The notes: generated by a model from the sequence alone, not told the origin. Counted from the stretch's first letter, positions 47,525 through 57,049 are shown. The stretch: 64,000 bases of DNA from Bacillus sp. V5-8f (GCF_002863565.1 NZ_PGUW01000001.1:62001-126000), one strand, 5' to 3'. Program-made: numbers and translations.

Positions 47525-49666
47525 ATGAAATCAGCTTTATCTACTATGGCTCTACTGGGACTTTTACTTGCTGGCCATTCAAACGCACATGCCGAGACAG
47601 TCAGTCCTACACCGCAACAAAGTGCAGCACATACATCAGTTTTGTTTCAAAATGAAGAAAAATATAATGAGCGCCATTTAGTAGTGAAATTCTCCTCCGG
47701 TGTCGATCCGGCAATAAGAAGGAGCATCCTTAAGAAAATAGCCGCACGGGAGCTTGACCGAATGTCAACCGGGAATTACTCGCTTGTGTCTGTTCCTGCA
47801 GGCTCTGATCTGAAATCATTTGCCGATCAATTGCTTACATATAAAGCAGTCGAATCCGTGGAACCGAATTATGAAGTGAAAACAACTTTTAAACCGGGTG
47901 ACACGAGCTTTGGAAAGCAGTGGTATCTGAATAAGATCAATATGCCAGCCGCATGGGACCGTACGAAAGGATCGTCTGGGGTGACAGTAGCGGTTGTTGA
48001 TGGCGGGTTTTCCCTTACCCATCCCGAATTGAAGGGAAAATTCGTCAAGCCCTATAATGCCGTGAACGGAGAGACCACTTTCTCATCAGGTGACCATGCA
48101 ACGCATGTCTCCGGAATCATCGGGGCAGCAATGAATAATATCGGTACAGCAGGCATTGCCCCTAATGTAAAAATCATGCCAGTGAACGTGTTTATGGGAG
48201 AAATGGCGGACAGCTATTGGGTTGCAGATGGAATTATGTATGCGGCAGATTCTGGAGCCGATATTATAAATTTGAGCCTGACTACCGAGGAAAAAGCTTC
48301 GGTGCTTGAGTACGCGGTGAAATATGCTGCTTCAAAAGGTGTAATGGTCGTTGCCGCAGCGGGAAATTCCCATAGTACTAAACCATTTTATCCGGCTGCA
48401 TTTAGTTCAGTTGTGGGAGTAAGCGCCGTTGATTCCAAAGATCAGCTTGCCCCTTTTTCAAACTATGGCAGCTATATTGATATGTCAGCACCGGGTGTTA
48501 ATATTTTTTCAACGATTTCAAACGGCAGGTATGCGATGATGGATGGCACCTCCATGGCATCTCCTGTTATTTCCGGTGTTTCCGCCCTTATTCTTTCGAA
48601 AAACCCATTCTTGACACCGGCGGAAACGGAGCAGATATTGAAAAATTCTGCTGTGGACCTTGGGACAAAAGGCTGGGATAACAAGTTTGGTTACGGTAGG
48701 ATTGATGCCTATAACGCTCTGCAAAAGACTCCGGAACCGATGTCACCGGTTACCCTGTCCAGCACTCTTTTCGTTGAAAATGGAACAGGCACGCTGCCTA
48801 CTTCTTTCAACGCACATAAAAATACCTCCGTATCGCTTTATGTCCAGGATGCGAAAGGTACAACCGTTAGAAAGCTCATTACGAACAAAGCCTGGAGCGG
48901 AGGAAAAGTTTCTTATAATTGGGATGGGAAGCTTGATACAGGGGCCTATGCGCCAAGCGGGAATTACAAGATCACCGCAAGAGCAAGCAACAAAAGACAC
49001 TCGTTATCCAAAACGGTTAATGTCGAGATAAAGGATGAAATCGTACCGGTCGTCACTTTTTCGAAATCTTCTATTGTTTATTCACCGGCTGTGAAGGCAA
49101 AACTCGAGATCCCATTCACGCTAAATAAAAGCGCGAACGTTACAACAGAGGTTTTTGATAGTAGCGGGAATTTAGTCAGGAAGGCTAAAACAGTATTTAC
49201 AGGCGGGTCCAGTTCCATTGTCTGGAATGGGAACGACCAGAGTGGGAATCGCGTGAGAGATGGAGCTTATAAGCTTGTTGTGACTGCGGATGACCAGGAA
49301 GGACGCAAGAGTGAACCGAAAACAGTGGCCGTCACGGTCGATACGGTTGCACCTGTTGGAACCATCGCTCCTTCTAGTAACCTATTTAAAATGAATGGCA
49401 AAACAACATTCAGCGTAAAAGGAATGGTTAAGGAAGCAGCAAGGGTAACGGTAAAAGTGACGGATGCTAAAGGAACCATCGTTCGTACACTGGTATCCGG
49501 ACAATCCTGGAAAGCGGGAACCACTACGTTTGCCTGGAATGGTAGGACAGCGACCAATGCTTTTGCAAAGGAAGGAAACTACCAATTTGTTCTGGAAGTC
49601 ACGGATGCTGCAGGGAATAAAAGAGTGGTTAAGAGCAGCGTTTTTAAGTTGGATGATATAAGATAA
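47525..49666 (+). CDS. subtilisin-like serine protease (S8) with C-terminal Ig-like/FlgD-type repeats
   Basis: This 713-residue secreted protease has a signal peptide (1-23), an inhibitor-I9-like propeptide (about 45-120) and a catalytic domain at about 130-395. Its triad is Asp159 (VAVVDGG), His191 (GDHATHVSG, with Ala in place of the usual Gly after His) and Ser343 (DGTSMASP); the oxyanion Asn281 is in AAAGNS. After about residue 410 there are three FlgD/Ig-like repeats (TVRKLITNKAWSGGKVSYNW-type, each with a W-x-G-x pattern). It may anchor or extend in the wall. It starts behind AAGGAGG. Confidence 0.95.
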   Translation: MKSALSTMALLGLLLAGHSNAHAETVSPTPQQSAAHTSVLFQNEEKYNERHLVVKFSSGVDPAIRRSILKKIAARELDRMSTGNYSLVSVPAGSDLKSFADQLLTYKAVESVEPNYEVKTTFKPGDTSFGKQWYLNKINMPAAWDRTKGSSGVTVAVVDGGFSLTHPELKGKFVKPYNAVNGETTFSSGDHATHVSGIIGAAMNNIGTAGIAPNVKIMPVNVFMGEMADSYWVADGIMYAADSGADIINLSLTTEEKASVLEYAVKYAASKGVMVVAAAGNSHSTKPFYPAAFSSVVGVSAVDSKDQLAPFSNYGSYIDMSAPGVNIFSTISNGRYAMMDGTSMASPVISGVSALILSKNPFLTPAETEQILKNSAVDLGTKGWDNKFGYGRIDAYNALQKTPEPMSPVTLSSTLFVENGTGTLPTSFNAHKNTSVSLYVQDAKGTTVRKLITNKAWSGGKVSYNWDGKLDTGAYAPSGNYKITARASNKRHSLSKTVNVEIKDEIVPVVTFSKSSIVYSPAVKAKLEIPFTLNKSANVTTEVFDSSGNLVRKAKTVFTGGSSSIVWNGNDQSGNRVRDGAYKLVVTADDQEGRKSEPKTVAVTVDTVAPVGTIAPSSNLFKMNGKTTFSVKGMVKEAARVTVKVTDAKGTIVRTLVSGQSWKAGTTTFAWNGRTATNAFAKEGNYQFVLEVTDAAGNKRVVKSSVFKLDDIR

Positions 49667-49672
49667 TTCTGC

Positions 49673-49702
49673 AAAGGACATTCATAATTGGATGTCCTTT
49701 TT
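49673..49702 (+). terminator. terminator of the subtilase gene
   Basis: AAAGGACATTC and GGATGTCCTTTTT pair across a short loop. Confidence 0.85.
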
Positions 49703-49760
49703 GCAATCAAATTTTTGATATATCCCCGTTGTGTATCACCTTAAACTAAAAATAGTAATT

Positions 49761-49777
49761 TGTAATAAAACTGTAAT
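49761..49777 (+). promoter_or_regulatory. WalR (YycF) box before the LysM hydrolase
   Basis: TGTAAT-AAAAC-TGTAAT is a perfect match to the WalR consensus TGTWAH-N5-TGTWAH. It stands 59 bp before the start codon, suggesting activation by WalRK. Confidence 0.75.
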
Positions 49778-49835
49778 ATTTCTGCAATGGGTGTATTTGG
49801 TAGAATTAGGTCAAACAATGAAGGAGTGAAAGATT

Positions 49836-50876
49836 TTGAAAAAACATATTGTCACTCTATCAACAGCGGCCGTTCTTTCTTCAGGTCTTGCTACCTCAGC
49901 CATGGCCAGTACATATACAGTAAAAAGCGGAGACAGCCTTTCCAAAATTGCACATGCACATAATACGTCCATCGCAAAACTAAAAGAGCTCAATCAATTA
50001 AGCTCCGATGTTATACATATCAATCAAAAATTAAAAGTCTCAGAAAGTACGAGCACCCCCACTCCCAAGACAGTCACCTTACAAAAGACAAGTACTGTGT
50101 CCTATAGCGTCAAATCAGGTGATACGCTTATAAAAATAGCGAATCATCATGGAATTACATTGGCCGAGCTTCAAGACTGGAATCAACTATCGGGCCACTT
50201 GATTTATCCAGGACAAAAGCTGGTGGTTTCTAAATCTACCAATACTACGGCCATTGCTCTGCCAGAAAATGATCCGCTTAAAACCGTAGAGAAAGCCACA
50301 CCAAAAGTTCCTTTATCAGATACTAGTTACACAGTAAAAAAAGGAGACTATCTTTCGCTAATCGCATCTAAGTATGGTGTCTCTGTAAACGATATTAAAT
50401 CAGCAAATAACCTAACTTCAAACACAATATACGTTGGACAGAAACTAAAGATAGCAAAGGCTGCTGGAACTCAGGCAGAAGATACCCCAGCTTTAGAAAA
50501 CGCTGATAACAAAATTGCTACCGTTATTTCCGAAGCAAAAAAGCAGATCGGCGTTCCTTATTCCTGGGCAGGCTCGTCCCCATCCGGCTTTGATTGCAGC
50601 GGCTTCGTTTATTATGTATTCAAAAAAGCCGGCTATCAAATTTCAAGACTCTCTTCGTCTACTTACTTTGACATGGGGAAAAAGGTAACTTCTCCACAGC
50701 CGGGTGATCTTGTATTTTTTTCACCGGCTGAAAATAAAAAACACCTGATATCTCATATGGGGATTTACCTTGGAGACAGGCAATTTATTCATGCGAGTTC
50801 AAGCAAAGGTGTGCGAATCAGTTCCTTAGAAGAAACATATTATCAAAAAAGATTTACAGGTTTTAGACGATTATAA
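49836..50876 (+). CDS. LysM x3 - NlpC/P60 D,L-endopeptidase (LytE/LytF-like)
   Basis: This 346-residue secreted hydrolase cuts the gamma-D-Glu-meso-DAP link of peptidoglycan. A signal peptide ends near MAS (residue 24). Three LysM domains (about 26-68, 89-132, 164-206), each with YTVKSGDSLSKIA-type starts, bind the glycan. The NlpC/P60 domain (about 225-346) has Cys254 (FDCSGFVYYVF), His307 (ISHMGIYLG) and His319 (QFIHASS). The start is TTG with AAGGAG 9 nt upstream. A WalR box lies before it and a terminator behind. Confidence 0.96.
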   Translation: MKKHIVTLSTAAVLSSGLATSAMASTYTVKSGDSLSKIAHAHNTSIAKLKELNQLSSDVIHINQKLKVSESTSTPTPKTVTLQKTSTVSYSVKSGDTLIKIANHHGITLAELQDWNQLSGHLIYPGQKLVVSKSTNTTAIALPENDPLKTVEKATPKVPLSDTSYTVKKGDYLSLIASKYGVSVNDIKSANNLTSNTIYVGQKLKIAKAAGTQAEDTPALENADNKIATVISEAKKQIGVPYSWAGSSPSGFDCSGFVYYVFKKAGYQISRLSSSTYFDMGKKVTSPQPGDLVFFSPAENKKHLISHMGIYLGDRQFIHASSSKGVRISSLEETYYQKRFTGFRRL

Positions 50877-50885
50877 TTGGTTTTA

Positions 50886-50934
50886 AGCACCCCGACATAG
50901 ATAGGCTCGCTATCTAATGTAGCGGGTGTTTTTT
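50886..50934 (+). terminator. terminator of the LysM hydrolase gene
   Basis: AGCACCCCGACATAGATAG and its partner CTATCTAATGTAGCGGGTG pair, followed by TTTTTT. Confidence 0.85.
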
Positions 50935-50956
50935 ATTTTACACAAATTGATAGATT

Positions 50957-50973
50957 TGTAATGAAAATGTAAT
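50957..50973 (+). promoter_or_regulatory. WalR (YycF) box before the second NlpC/P60 gene
   Basis: TGTAAT-GAAAA-TGTAAT fits the WalR consensus exactly, 79 bp before the start codon. Confidence 0.75.
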
Positions 50974-51052
50974 GAGAAATGTCGTTTATTGTAACAACTA
51001 TCTATTACTATGATTAAAGACTAAATAGACTTTCTGGGGGATACATAAACAA

Positions 51053-51706
51053 ATGAGAAAATGGATTGCTTCTACCGTTGTCGCTGCTGCCCTATTGATT
51101 TCGCCATTCCAGGCATCTGCCAATATCGGGGACCAAACATTAAAACCTTCAATGAATCACCCTGATGTTCGCCAACTCCAAAACTTGTTAAAAGTAAAAG
51201 GATATTATCCTGTTTCAGGTTCTTATACAACTGTTTATCACACCGCCACTACAGCTTCGGTCAAAAAGTTCCAAAGCGCCAAGAAACTAAAGGCAGACGG
51301 TATATCCGGAAGAACTACCTTCAACGCTTTGGGAGTCTACAAAATTAATAACTCCACTTTAATCAGCACGGCAAAAAAATACATGGGCACTCGCTATGTA
51401 TGGGGCGGAATGTCACCAAGCGGCTTTGATTGTTCCGGGTATATCAACTATGTATTCCGAGCTTCACAAGGAATTACACTTCCACGCACAGCTGCTGATT
51501 TGTATGCAAAAGTAGGCCTAAAAGTCTCCAAGCCATCAGTCGGAGATCTTGTATTTTTCACTACTTACAAAGCTGGCGCATCCCATGTTGGCATTTATAT
51601 CGGCAACGGCCAATTCATACACGCCTCTTCGGTGAAAGGCGTTACCGTTTCCAGCTTAAGCAGCCCTTACTATAAAGCACGTTACCTAGGTGCAAAAACT
51701 CTATAA
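51053..51706 (+). CDS. peptidoglycan-binding domain - NlpC/P60 endopeptidase
   Basis: This 217-residue secreted wall hydrolase has a signal peptide (1-23, cut after ASA) and a PG_binding_1 three-helix domain (about 34-92: HPDVRQLQNLLKVKGYYPVS, AKKLKADGISGRTTFNAL). The NlpC/P60 domain (103-217) has Cys127 (FDCSGYINYVF), His178 (SHVGIYIG) and His190 (QFIHASS). It is a second WalR-controlled endopeptidase next to the LysM enzyme, with a different wall-binding module. Confidence 0.95.
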   Translation: MRKWIASTVVAAALLISPFQASANIGDQTLKPSMNHPDVRQLQNLLKVKGYYPVSGSYTTVYHTATTASVKKFQSAKKLKADGISGRTTFNALGVYKINNSTLISTAKKYMGTRYVWGGMSPSGFDCSGYINYVFRASQGITLPRTAADLYAKVGLKVSKPSVGDLVFFTTYKAGASHVGIYIGNGQFIHASSVKGVTVSSLSSPYYKARYLGAKTL

Positions 51707-51713
51707 AACTTTC

Positions 51714-51747
51714 AAAAAAACCTCGTTCTGCTGAACGAGGTTTTTTT
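51714..51747 (+). terminator. terminator of the NlpC/P60 gene
   Basis: AACCTCGTTC and GAACGAGGTT pair around TGCT, followed by seven T. A REP palindrome starts right behind it. Confidence 0.9.
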
Positions 51748-51803
51748 GGGGGGTCAGTCCCCCATCGCGGTGACGCGTTAAACCGATGGGGGACTGACCC
51801 CCT
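51748..51803. repeat. REP palindrome 1 (complete, two arms)
   Basis: GGGGGTCAGTCCCCCATCG and its reverse complement are separated by about 16 bases. Each arm can also fold on itself (GGGGG/CCCCC). It is a full member of the RAYT-linked family. Confidence 0.9.
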
Positions 51804-51926
51804 AACTTATGTTAAGGTATCAATACATTTGTATTAAAAAGCAATTAAGCTAGGATATACCTTTGTTTTTTATGTTATTTCTATATTAGAATAATTTTTT
51901 AGAAAAAAAATAAAAGGTGTGATCCT

Positions 51927-52967
51927 GTGAGTAATCCAAAAGCCCAAATAGAAGAAATCCATTATTTAAGAGCAATAGGCTGTTTGTTAGTGCTCTTGGT
52001 TCATGTTTCAGCTTCATTCTTTTACCAGCAAGGAAAATTTAACGACTTCACGTATTTTATCAACCAAATAAGCCGATTCGGAACGCCTTTTTTTGCGTTA
52101 ATAAGCGGATTTCTTTTATTTAACCAATCTAGGAGAAGAGGATTCCATTTTCAAAAGTTCGTTTCTTCCAGGTTTACGAAAATTGTGGTTCCCTTTTTAG
52201 TATGGAGTGTTTTTTACCTTGCATTCTTGTATATCGACCAGGGTATTAATCCTTTTCTTGACGGGCTAGAAGCATTCCTGATTAACTTTGTGTTTGGAAA
52301 TTCCTTCTATCATCTGTATTTCATTTCCATCGTTCTGCAGTTTTACTTTATCTTCCCTCTTTTACAAGGATTCCGTTCGCGCAAAAGCTGGGTGGTATTA
52401 TTAGCAGCTTCAGCGTTTATTAACTTATATTTTAACAAATCCTATACCCCGCCTGAGTTAGAAGGAGTCATGATAAGTCAGCGTGATTTCTTGCCAAGCT
52501 GGATCTTCTTCTTTATCTTCGGAGGATTTCTTGCCCATTTTTGGGAGCCTTTATTTAGATTCGCCAAAAGGTATCAAGCTTCTCTTGGAATCTTGAGTAT
52601 TCTTATAACCGCCCTTGCAGTAGTCGAATATCATATTGCCGGTTCCATAGCCTCCAATCGCCCAACAAATCTTATAAATATCCCGATTCTCACATTATTT
52701 GTTTTAGGTGTTGGAAGAAAAATAGCAAAAATAAAATGGCTATCAATCATGTTGAAGAAAATAGGGAATCTTTCTATGTCTATTTATCTGGTACACCCTT
52801 TCGTGCTATATATGTTCCAGAAATTCGCACCGGAATCTTTATGGAAGACCACTCTGTTTCCTATTATTTTATCTATTAATTCTGTTAGGCACAATTTCTA
52901 TCGTATGGCTAATACAGCTCCTGCCTTTCAATCAATACATCTTAACGGTGCCGAAAATGTCCAATAA
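51927..52967 (+). CDS. acyltransferase 3 family membrane protein with frameshifted C terminus
   Basis: This 346-residue protein has about ten membrane helices. Acyltransferase-3 motifs include HYLRAIGCLLVLLVHVSASF (catalytic His region), SRFGTPFFALISGFLLF, SRFTKIVVPFLVWSVFY and HLYFISIVLQFYFIFPLL. Members O-acetylate wall or surface polysaccharides. After about residue 310 the frame loses the membrane pattern, while the +1 frame continues from about 52861 as LLFYLLILLGTISIVWLIQL up to a stop at 53019. A single-base indel near 52855-52872 seems to have replaced the last helix. Confidence 0.87.
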   Translation: MSNPKAQIEEIHYLRAIGCLLVLLVHVSASFFYQQGKFNDFTYFINQISRFGTPFFALISGFLLFNQSRRRGFHFQKFVSSRFTKIVVPFLVWSVFYLAFLYIDQGINPFLDGLEAFLINFVFGNSFYHLYFISIVLQFYFIFPLLQGFRSRKSWVVLLAASAFINLYFNKSYTPPELEGVMISQRDFLPSWIFFFIFGGFLAHFWEPLFRFAKRYQASLGILSILITALAVVEYHIAGSIASNRPTNLINIPILTLFVLGVGRKIAKIKWLSIMLKKIGNLSMSIYLVHPFVLYMFQKFAPESLWKTTLFPIILSINSVRHNFYRMANTAPAFQSIHLNGAENVQ

Positions 52968-53032
52968 ATCTAAACAACAAGTCACAAAACCAGGGAACCA
53001 GACATCCCTCGCTAGTTAGCATAAACCTAGCG

Positions 53033-53062
53033 GGGGGTCAGTCCCCCAGTGGTTTAAAGTAT
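53033..53062. repeat. REP half-element 2
   Basis: One arm, GGGGGTCAGTCCCCCAGTGG followed by TTTAAAG, lies directly behind the original stop of the acyltransferase. Confidence 0.85.
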
Positions 53063-53247
53063 TAAAGAACCGACACTTATAGGCCATATCTCATATCTTT
53101 TAGACAAAAACTATCAATTTATGCAAAAAAATAGAGAAACGAGGAAGGGATTTGATTATATTATTCAGAATATATAGAATTCAAAGAGATAATGGGTGAA
53201 CATTCATTCATTTTTTCTTTAAAAATTTTATGAGTGGGAGGGAATTT

Positions 53248-55719
53248 ATGAAAGGTCTTGGTTTGCAGCCCGGCGGCCTGGGCGACAGGAAGGGGTTTCT
53301 AATTGCCATTATAGCTGTTTTACTAGTGCCTCTGATGTATGCGGGAATCATCCTTACAGCCAACTGGGGTCCGTACGACAACCTTAAGAGTCTGCCTGTA
53401 GCCGTGCTTAATAAGGATACCGGTGCGATGTCGGGCGATAAGGTAATCAACGTCGGGGAAGATTTAGTGGCCGATTTGAAAAAAAGCAATACCTTGGGAT
53501 GGGAGTTTGTTGATTCTAAACAGGCCGAAAGAGGATTAAAAGATCTCGATTATTACATGGTAATCGAAATTCCTGAAGATTTCTCGAAAAAAGTGACAAC
53601 CGTGTTGGATGAAAATCCTCAAAAGCCCCAATTGAAATTCATCCAAAATGAAGGCTTGCATTTTATGGCGGCCCAGGTCACAAATAATGCCACTGAGAGA
53701 ATTAAAAATCAGTTGGCGGACAAGATTACCGAAACCTATACAAAGACTTTGTTTGATAGCATGGGTGAGATTTCAACCGGGTTCAAGGAAGGTGCAGACG
53801 GAGCAACCCAAATCAATGAAGGATCCGCGAAGCTTCATGATGGTACAGGCAAGATTGTATCGTCATTGAACGAAAAAGCTCCTGATATCAACAGGCTTGC
53901 TGATGGAGCGAAAGAATTAAAAGCGGGTACAAACACGATGCACACTTCCCTTGCCAGCAAGCAAGGCGACATTGCAAAGCTCGCTGATGGAGCCAGCCAG
54001 GTACATTCCGGAACCAATACGCTACTGCAAAACCTGCAGCAAAAACAAGGCGACATTACAAAGCTTGCGAATGGCACAGGATTACTTTTGAAGTCGTTGC
54101 AAGGAAGTTCCGGAAATATCAGCAAATTGGCTGATGGTGCCAAGCAAATCGATGACGGTGCTAACCAACTGGCTGTTGGCAGTGCGAGCCTCGAAGCAGG
54201 AGCTGCTAAAATCCTCGCTGGGTTGAAAACTGCTGAAGCAGGAAGCAACCAACTGGATGGAGGTATGGCGAAACTAGAACCTGGCACGAAAGCGGTAGCT
54301 GATGGTACCTCAGCTGTTGACGCAGGGTCACAGCGCTTAGCGGTCGGTACGCAACAGGTAGCTGATGGAATTGAACAGCTGAGCAAGCATCCTGTCCTGG
54401 GACCTATTCTAATGGCAGATCCTAACTTCCAAAAACTTCGTGAAGGAAGTAAAGCGGTTGCAGCCGGGGCAGGCGACATGGCCCAGAAAACTCCTGCATT
54501 AAGCGCTGGAGCCAAGAGTGTGGCCGATGGAATCTCTGGACAAGTAGCGCCTGGAGTGAAAGCGCTTGCAGGTGGACTTGACCAATTAGTTGCCGGCCAG
54601 ACCGAACTTACGGCTGGTGCCCAAAAATTAAATGCCGGTGCACAGCAACTAGCTTCCGGTACGGGAGCTCTCGCTGCCGGCAATGCCACAGTGAATTCTT
54701 CCTGGGGTACATTGACTAATTCTGTTGCGCAAATTAGCAGCGGAAACCAAGCGGTAGATGCCGGCTGGAAAACAATGACGGCAGGTGTCTCAAAACTGGA
54801 AGACGGTGCAGGACAGGTTGCAGCCGGTAACCAAACGGTTAAAACCGGATGGGGTGAGCTAACCACAGGCGCAGGCAAAATTAATAACGGCATGACACAG
54901 GTTAGCGACGGTACTCAAAGCGTAAAAACCGGATGGGGTACTTTAACGAACGGTGTAACACAGGTAGATAATGGCATAGCCAAAGTAGAAGATGGTAGTA
55001 AGGAACTGGCAACAGGCCTTGCAGGCGGAGCTGAAAAAACCGGTGCAATCAAAACTGGCGACAACAACATTTCTCAGTTTGCAGCCCCTGTTGAATTAGC
55101 CGGTGAAACGATCAACAAGTTCCCGAAATACCGTTATGCTAACGCTCCATACATCTTGTCATTAGCCTTGTTTGTCGGCGTTCTGCTGATGTCCTTGTTA
55201 TTTGACTTGAAGAAGCCGGCAATAACAGCGGTTTCACCTTTTAGATGGTACCTTGGCAAATTTGGCAACATGGCTGGTTTAGCAGTAGCCCAGGCTCTGA
55301 TTGTCTCTGTGTTTGCCTCCTTTTTCCTAAAATCGAATGCGGCAAACGGTTTCAGCTTAATATGGTTCTCTGTTCTTGTAAGCTTAACATTCTTAACGAT
55401 TGTATTCTTCCTAGTATTATTGGCAGGCAATATCGGCCGCTTTATAGCGTTCACATTCCTTGTACTTCAGCTATCAACAACAGGCTCTGCCCTGCCGATA
55501 CACATGCTGCCGGATAACTTACAAGCGCTAAGCAAGATTTTGCCAATGACCTACTCAATCGGCGGCTACAAATCGATTATTACGTTAAACCACTACGGAG
55601 CATTCTGGGCAAATATCAGCGCACTTTTTGTGTTCCTTGCTGTGTTTGCGGTATTATCCTTAGTGATCATTTTCTTCCGTTCAAATAAGCGGATCGAACA
55701 AAATGAAGCAGTGGCTTAG
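53248..55719 (+). CDS. YhgE/Pip family membrane protein
   Basis: This 823-residue protein has one TM near residues 19-38 (LIAIIAVLLVPLMYAGIILT) and six at the C terminus (about 650-815). Between them is a very long external region full of coiled-coil-like repeats around ADGA-x-Q-x-x-x-G (for example IDDGANQLAVGSASLEAGAA). This is the YhgE/phage-infection-protein architecture, related to ABC-2 permeases and linked to ESX/T7 secretion in some species. GGGAGG lies 5-6 nt before the ATG at 53248, so the upstream ATG at 53230 is not used. Its substrate is unknown. Confidence 0.93.
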   Translation: MKGLGLQPGGLGDRKGFLIAIIAVLLVPLMYAGIILTANWGPYDNLKSLPVAVLNKDTGAMSGDKVINVGEDLVADLKKSNTLGWEFVDSKQAERGLKDLDYYMVIEIPEDFSKKVTTVLDENPQKPQLKFIQNEGLHFMAAQVTNNATERIKNQLADKITETYTKTLFDSMGEISTGFKEGADGATQINEGSAKLHDGTGKIVSSLNEKAPDINRLADGAKELKAGTNTMHTSLASKQGDIAKLADGASQVHSGTNTLLQNLQQKQGDITKLANGTGLLLKSLQGSSGNISKLADGAKQIDDGANQLAVGSASLEAGAAKILAGLKTAEAGSNQLDGGMAKLEPGTKAVADGTSAVDAGSQRLAVGTQQVADGIEQLSKHPVLGPILMADPNFQKLREGSKAVAAGAGDMAQKTPALSAGAKSVADGISGQVAPGVKALAGGLDQLVAGQTELTAGAQKLNAGAQQLASGTGALAAGNATVNSSWGTLTNSVAQISSGNQAVDAGWKTMTAGVSKLEDGAGQVAAGNQTVKTGWGELTTGAGKINNGMTQVSDGTQSVKTGWGTLTNGVTQVDNGIAKVEDGSKELATGLAGGAEKTGAIKTGDNNISQFAAPVELAGETINKFPKYRYANAPYILSLALFVGVLLMSLLFDLKKPAITAVSPFRWYLGKFGNMAGLAVAQALIVSVFASFFLKSNAANGFSLIWFSVLVSLTFLTIVFFLVLLAGNIGRFIAFTFLVLQLSTTGSALPIHMLPDNLQALSKILPMTYSIGGYKSIITLNHYGAFWANISALFVFLAVFAVLSLVIIFFRSNKRIEQNEAVA

Positions 55720-55735
55720 CCAATAAAGCAAGGAA

Positions 55736-55769
55736 ACGGCATCAGTTTGTAAACTGGTGCCGTCTTTTT
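55736..55769 (+). terminator. terminator of the YhgE gene
   Basis: ACGGCATCAGTTT and AAACTGGTGCCGT pair across a tiny loop, followed by CTTTTTG. Confidence 0.85.
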
Positions 55770-55812
55770 GTTGCTTCATAATTAAATCGGATAATTAGAT
55801 TTATAAAACCAA

Positions 55813-56934
55813 TCAATACTCTGAAGGTTCAGATTCAACTTCTCCTTCATATGGCACTTCAGTTTCTTCCTCTTCTACCATTTCGCCTTCCTGATAATCA
55901 TCCTCAGGAACCTCATCAGTATTTTCTTCTACCGCAGGTTCTTCGGGATAAGTCTCTTCGGTTTCTTGCTCATAATATTCTTCATCAGGATAAGTACTGC
56001 TGTCTTCTTCAGGAGTATATTCTTCGTAGCTGGATTCAGATTCGTCATAAGCCTCTTCTTCTGTATAGCCCTGATCGGACTCCCAGCTGTCTTCGTATTC
56101 AGAGTAAGCTTCGTCCGGAATCTCCCATAAATCATAGTCATTATAGAAATCCTCGTATTCCTGAACTTCCTCCCATTGCATTGGATTAGCAATCCATGTA
56201 TCAATAAACTGTTTCACCTGCTGAATCGGAATCGAAAACCCGAGTGCCTCCTGATTAATATAGGAAGCGCTGTTTATCGCGAGCACTTCTCCTGTTTCTT
56301 TGTGGATTAATGGCCCGCCGCTGCTCCCCGGCCAAATAGGAGCCGTCGTTTGATAGACATCTTCATATGTAAAAGGAGGAATCTGTAAGTCCCGGTTAAG
56401 GCCGCTGATAATTCCTGTTGAAACAGAATCCTTCAACCCATTCGGGCTTCCAAAGGTAATCACTTCCTCGCCTTTCACTGCCTGGCTTGTAGCCATTGAC
56501 AGCGGTTCGTGTCCCTCTAAATCCGGTACGTGAATAACGGCTACATCTGTATCATCCCCAATGCCGATTACGGTACCATAAAGTACTTCATCATTAACGG
56601 TTCGAACCTCGACATCCTTGTAACCGGTAACAACATGCGCATTCGTTACGATATGACCCTTATTGTCATAAAGAAATGCCGACCCTAACGCAGAATCGGT
56701 AGCTACCTGAAATACTTTACTCTCGGAAAACTGGATGATTTCTTTTAAGGTTTTTTCCTTCTTGACCGGTGCTGCTTGTTTCTCTTTTTCTACTACCTGT
56801 ACAGTTTTTACTTCTTTTACAACGGTTTGAGGTCCGGCCGCTGGTGCCGCTTCCTCCCTGGTGCCGCAACCCGATAATAAAAACATAATTCCTGTTGCAA
56901 CGAACAAAGATTTGGTTCTCCATACCGCTTTCAT
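55813..56934 (-). CDS. trypsin-like (S1C/HtrA-type) serine protease lipoprotein with acidic tail
   Basis: This 373-residue lipoprotein has its lipobox LSGC at residues 20-23. The protease domain (about 66-248) has His100 (TNAHVV), Asp130 (DDTDVAVIH) and Ser205 (GSSGGPL). There is no PDZ domain. Residues 254-373 form an extremely acidic, Tyr-rich, repetitive tail (EVQEYEDFYNDYDLWEIP, ESSYEEYTPEEDSSTYPDEE and similar), with about half Glu/Asp. The tail may bind cations or reach through the wall. Lipid anchoring would fix the enzyme at the membrane exterior. Confidence 0.92.
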   Translation of the reverse strand: MKAVWRTKSLFVATGIMFLLSGCGTREEAAPAAGPQTVVKEVKTVQVVEKEKQAAPVKKEKTLKEIIQFSESKVFQVATDSALGSAFLYDNKGHIVTNAHVVTGYKDVEVRTVNDEVLYGTVIGIGDDTDVAVIHVPDLEGHEPLSMATSQAVKGEEVITFGSPNGLKDSVSTGIISGLNRDLQIPPFTYEDVYQTTAPIWPGSSGGPLIHKETGEVLAINSASYINQEALGFSIPIQQVKQFIDTWIANPMQWEEVQEYEDFYNDYDLWEIPDEAYSEYEDSWESDQGYTEEEAYDESESSYEEYTPEEDSSTYPDEEYYEQETEETYPEEPAVEENTDEVPEDDYQEGEMVEEEETEVPYEGEVESEPSEY

Positions 56935-57049
56935 AGTATATTATCCCCCTGCTATATTCCTATATTTTCCTCTCCAGTAATATCGGCAGGATTTTTCTTG
57001 TTTCAAGCATGTTAAAGCTTCAGTTGGAATCCCTACAAATTTTCGCACT

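Noticed and set aside
53835..54893. Long open frame (352 codons) on the minus strand
   Set aside because: It is an antisense shadow of the repetitive YhgE external region; Ala/Pro/Ser-rich composition, no ribosome binding site.
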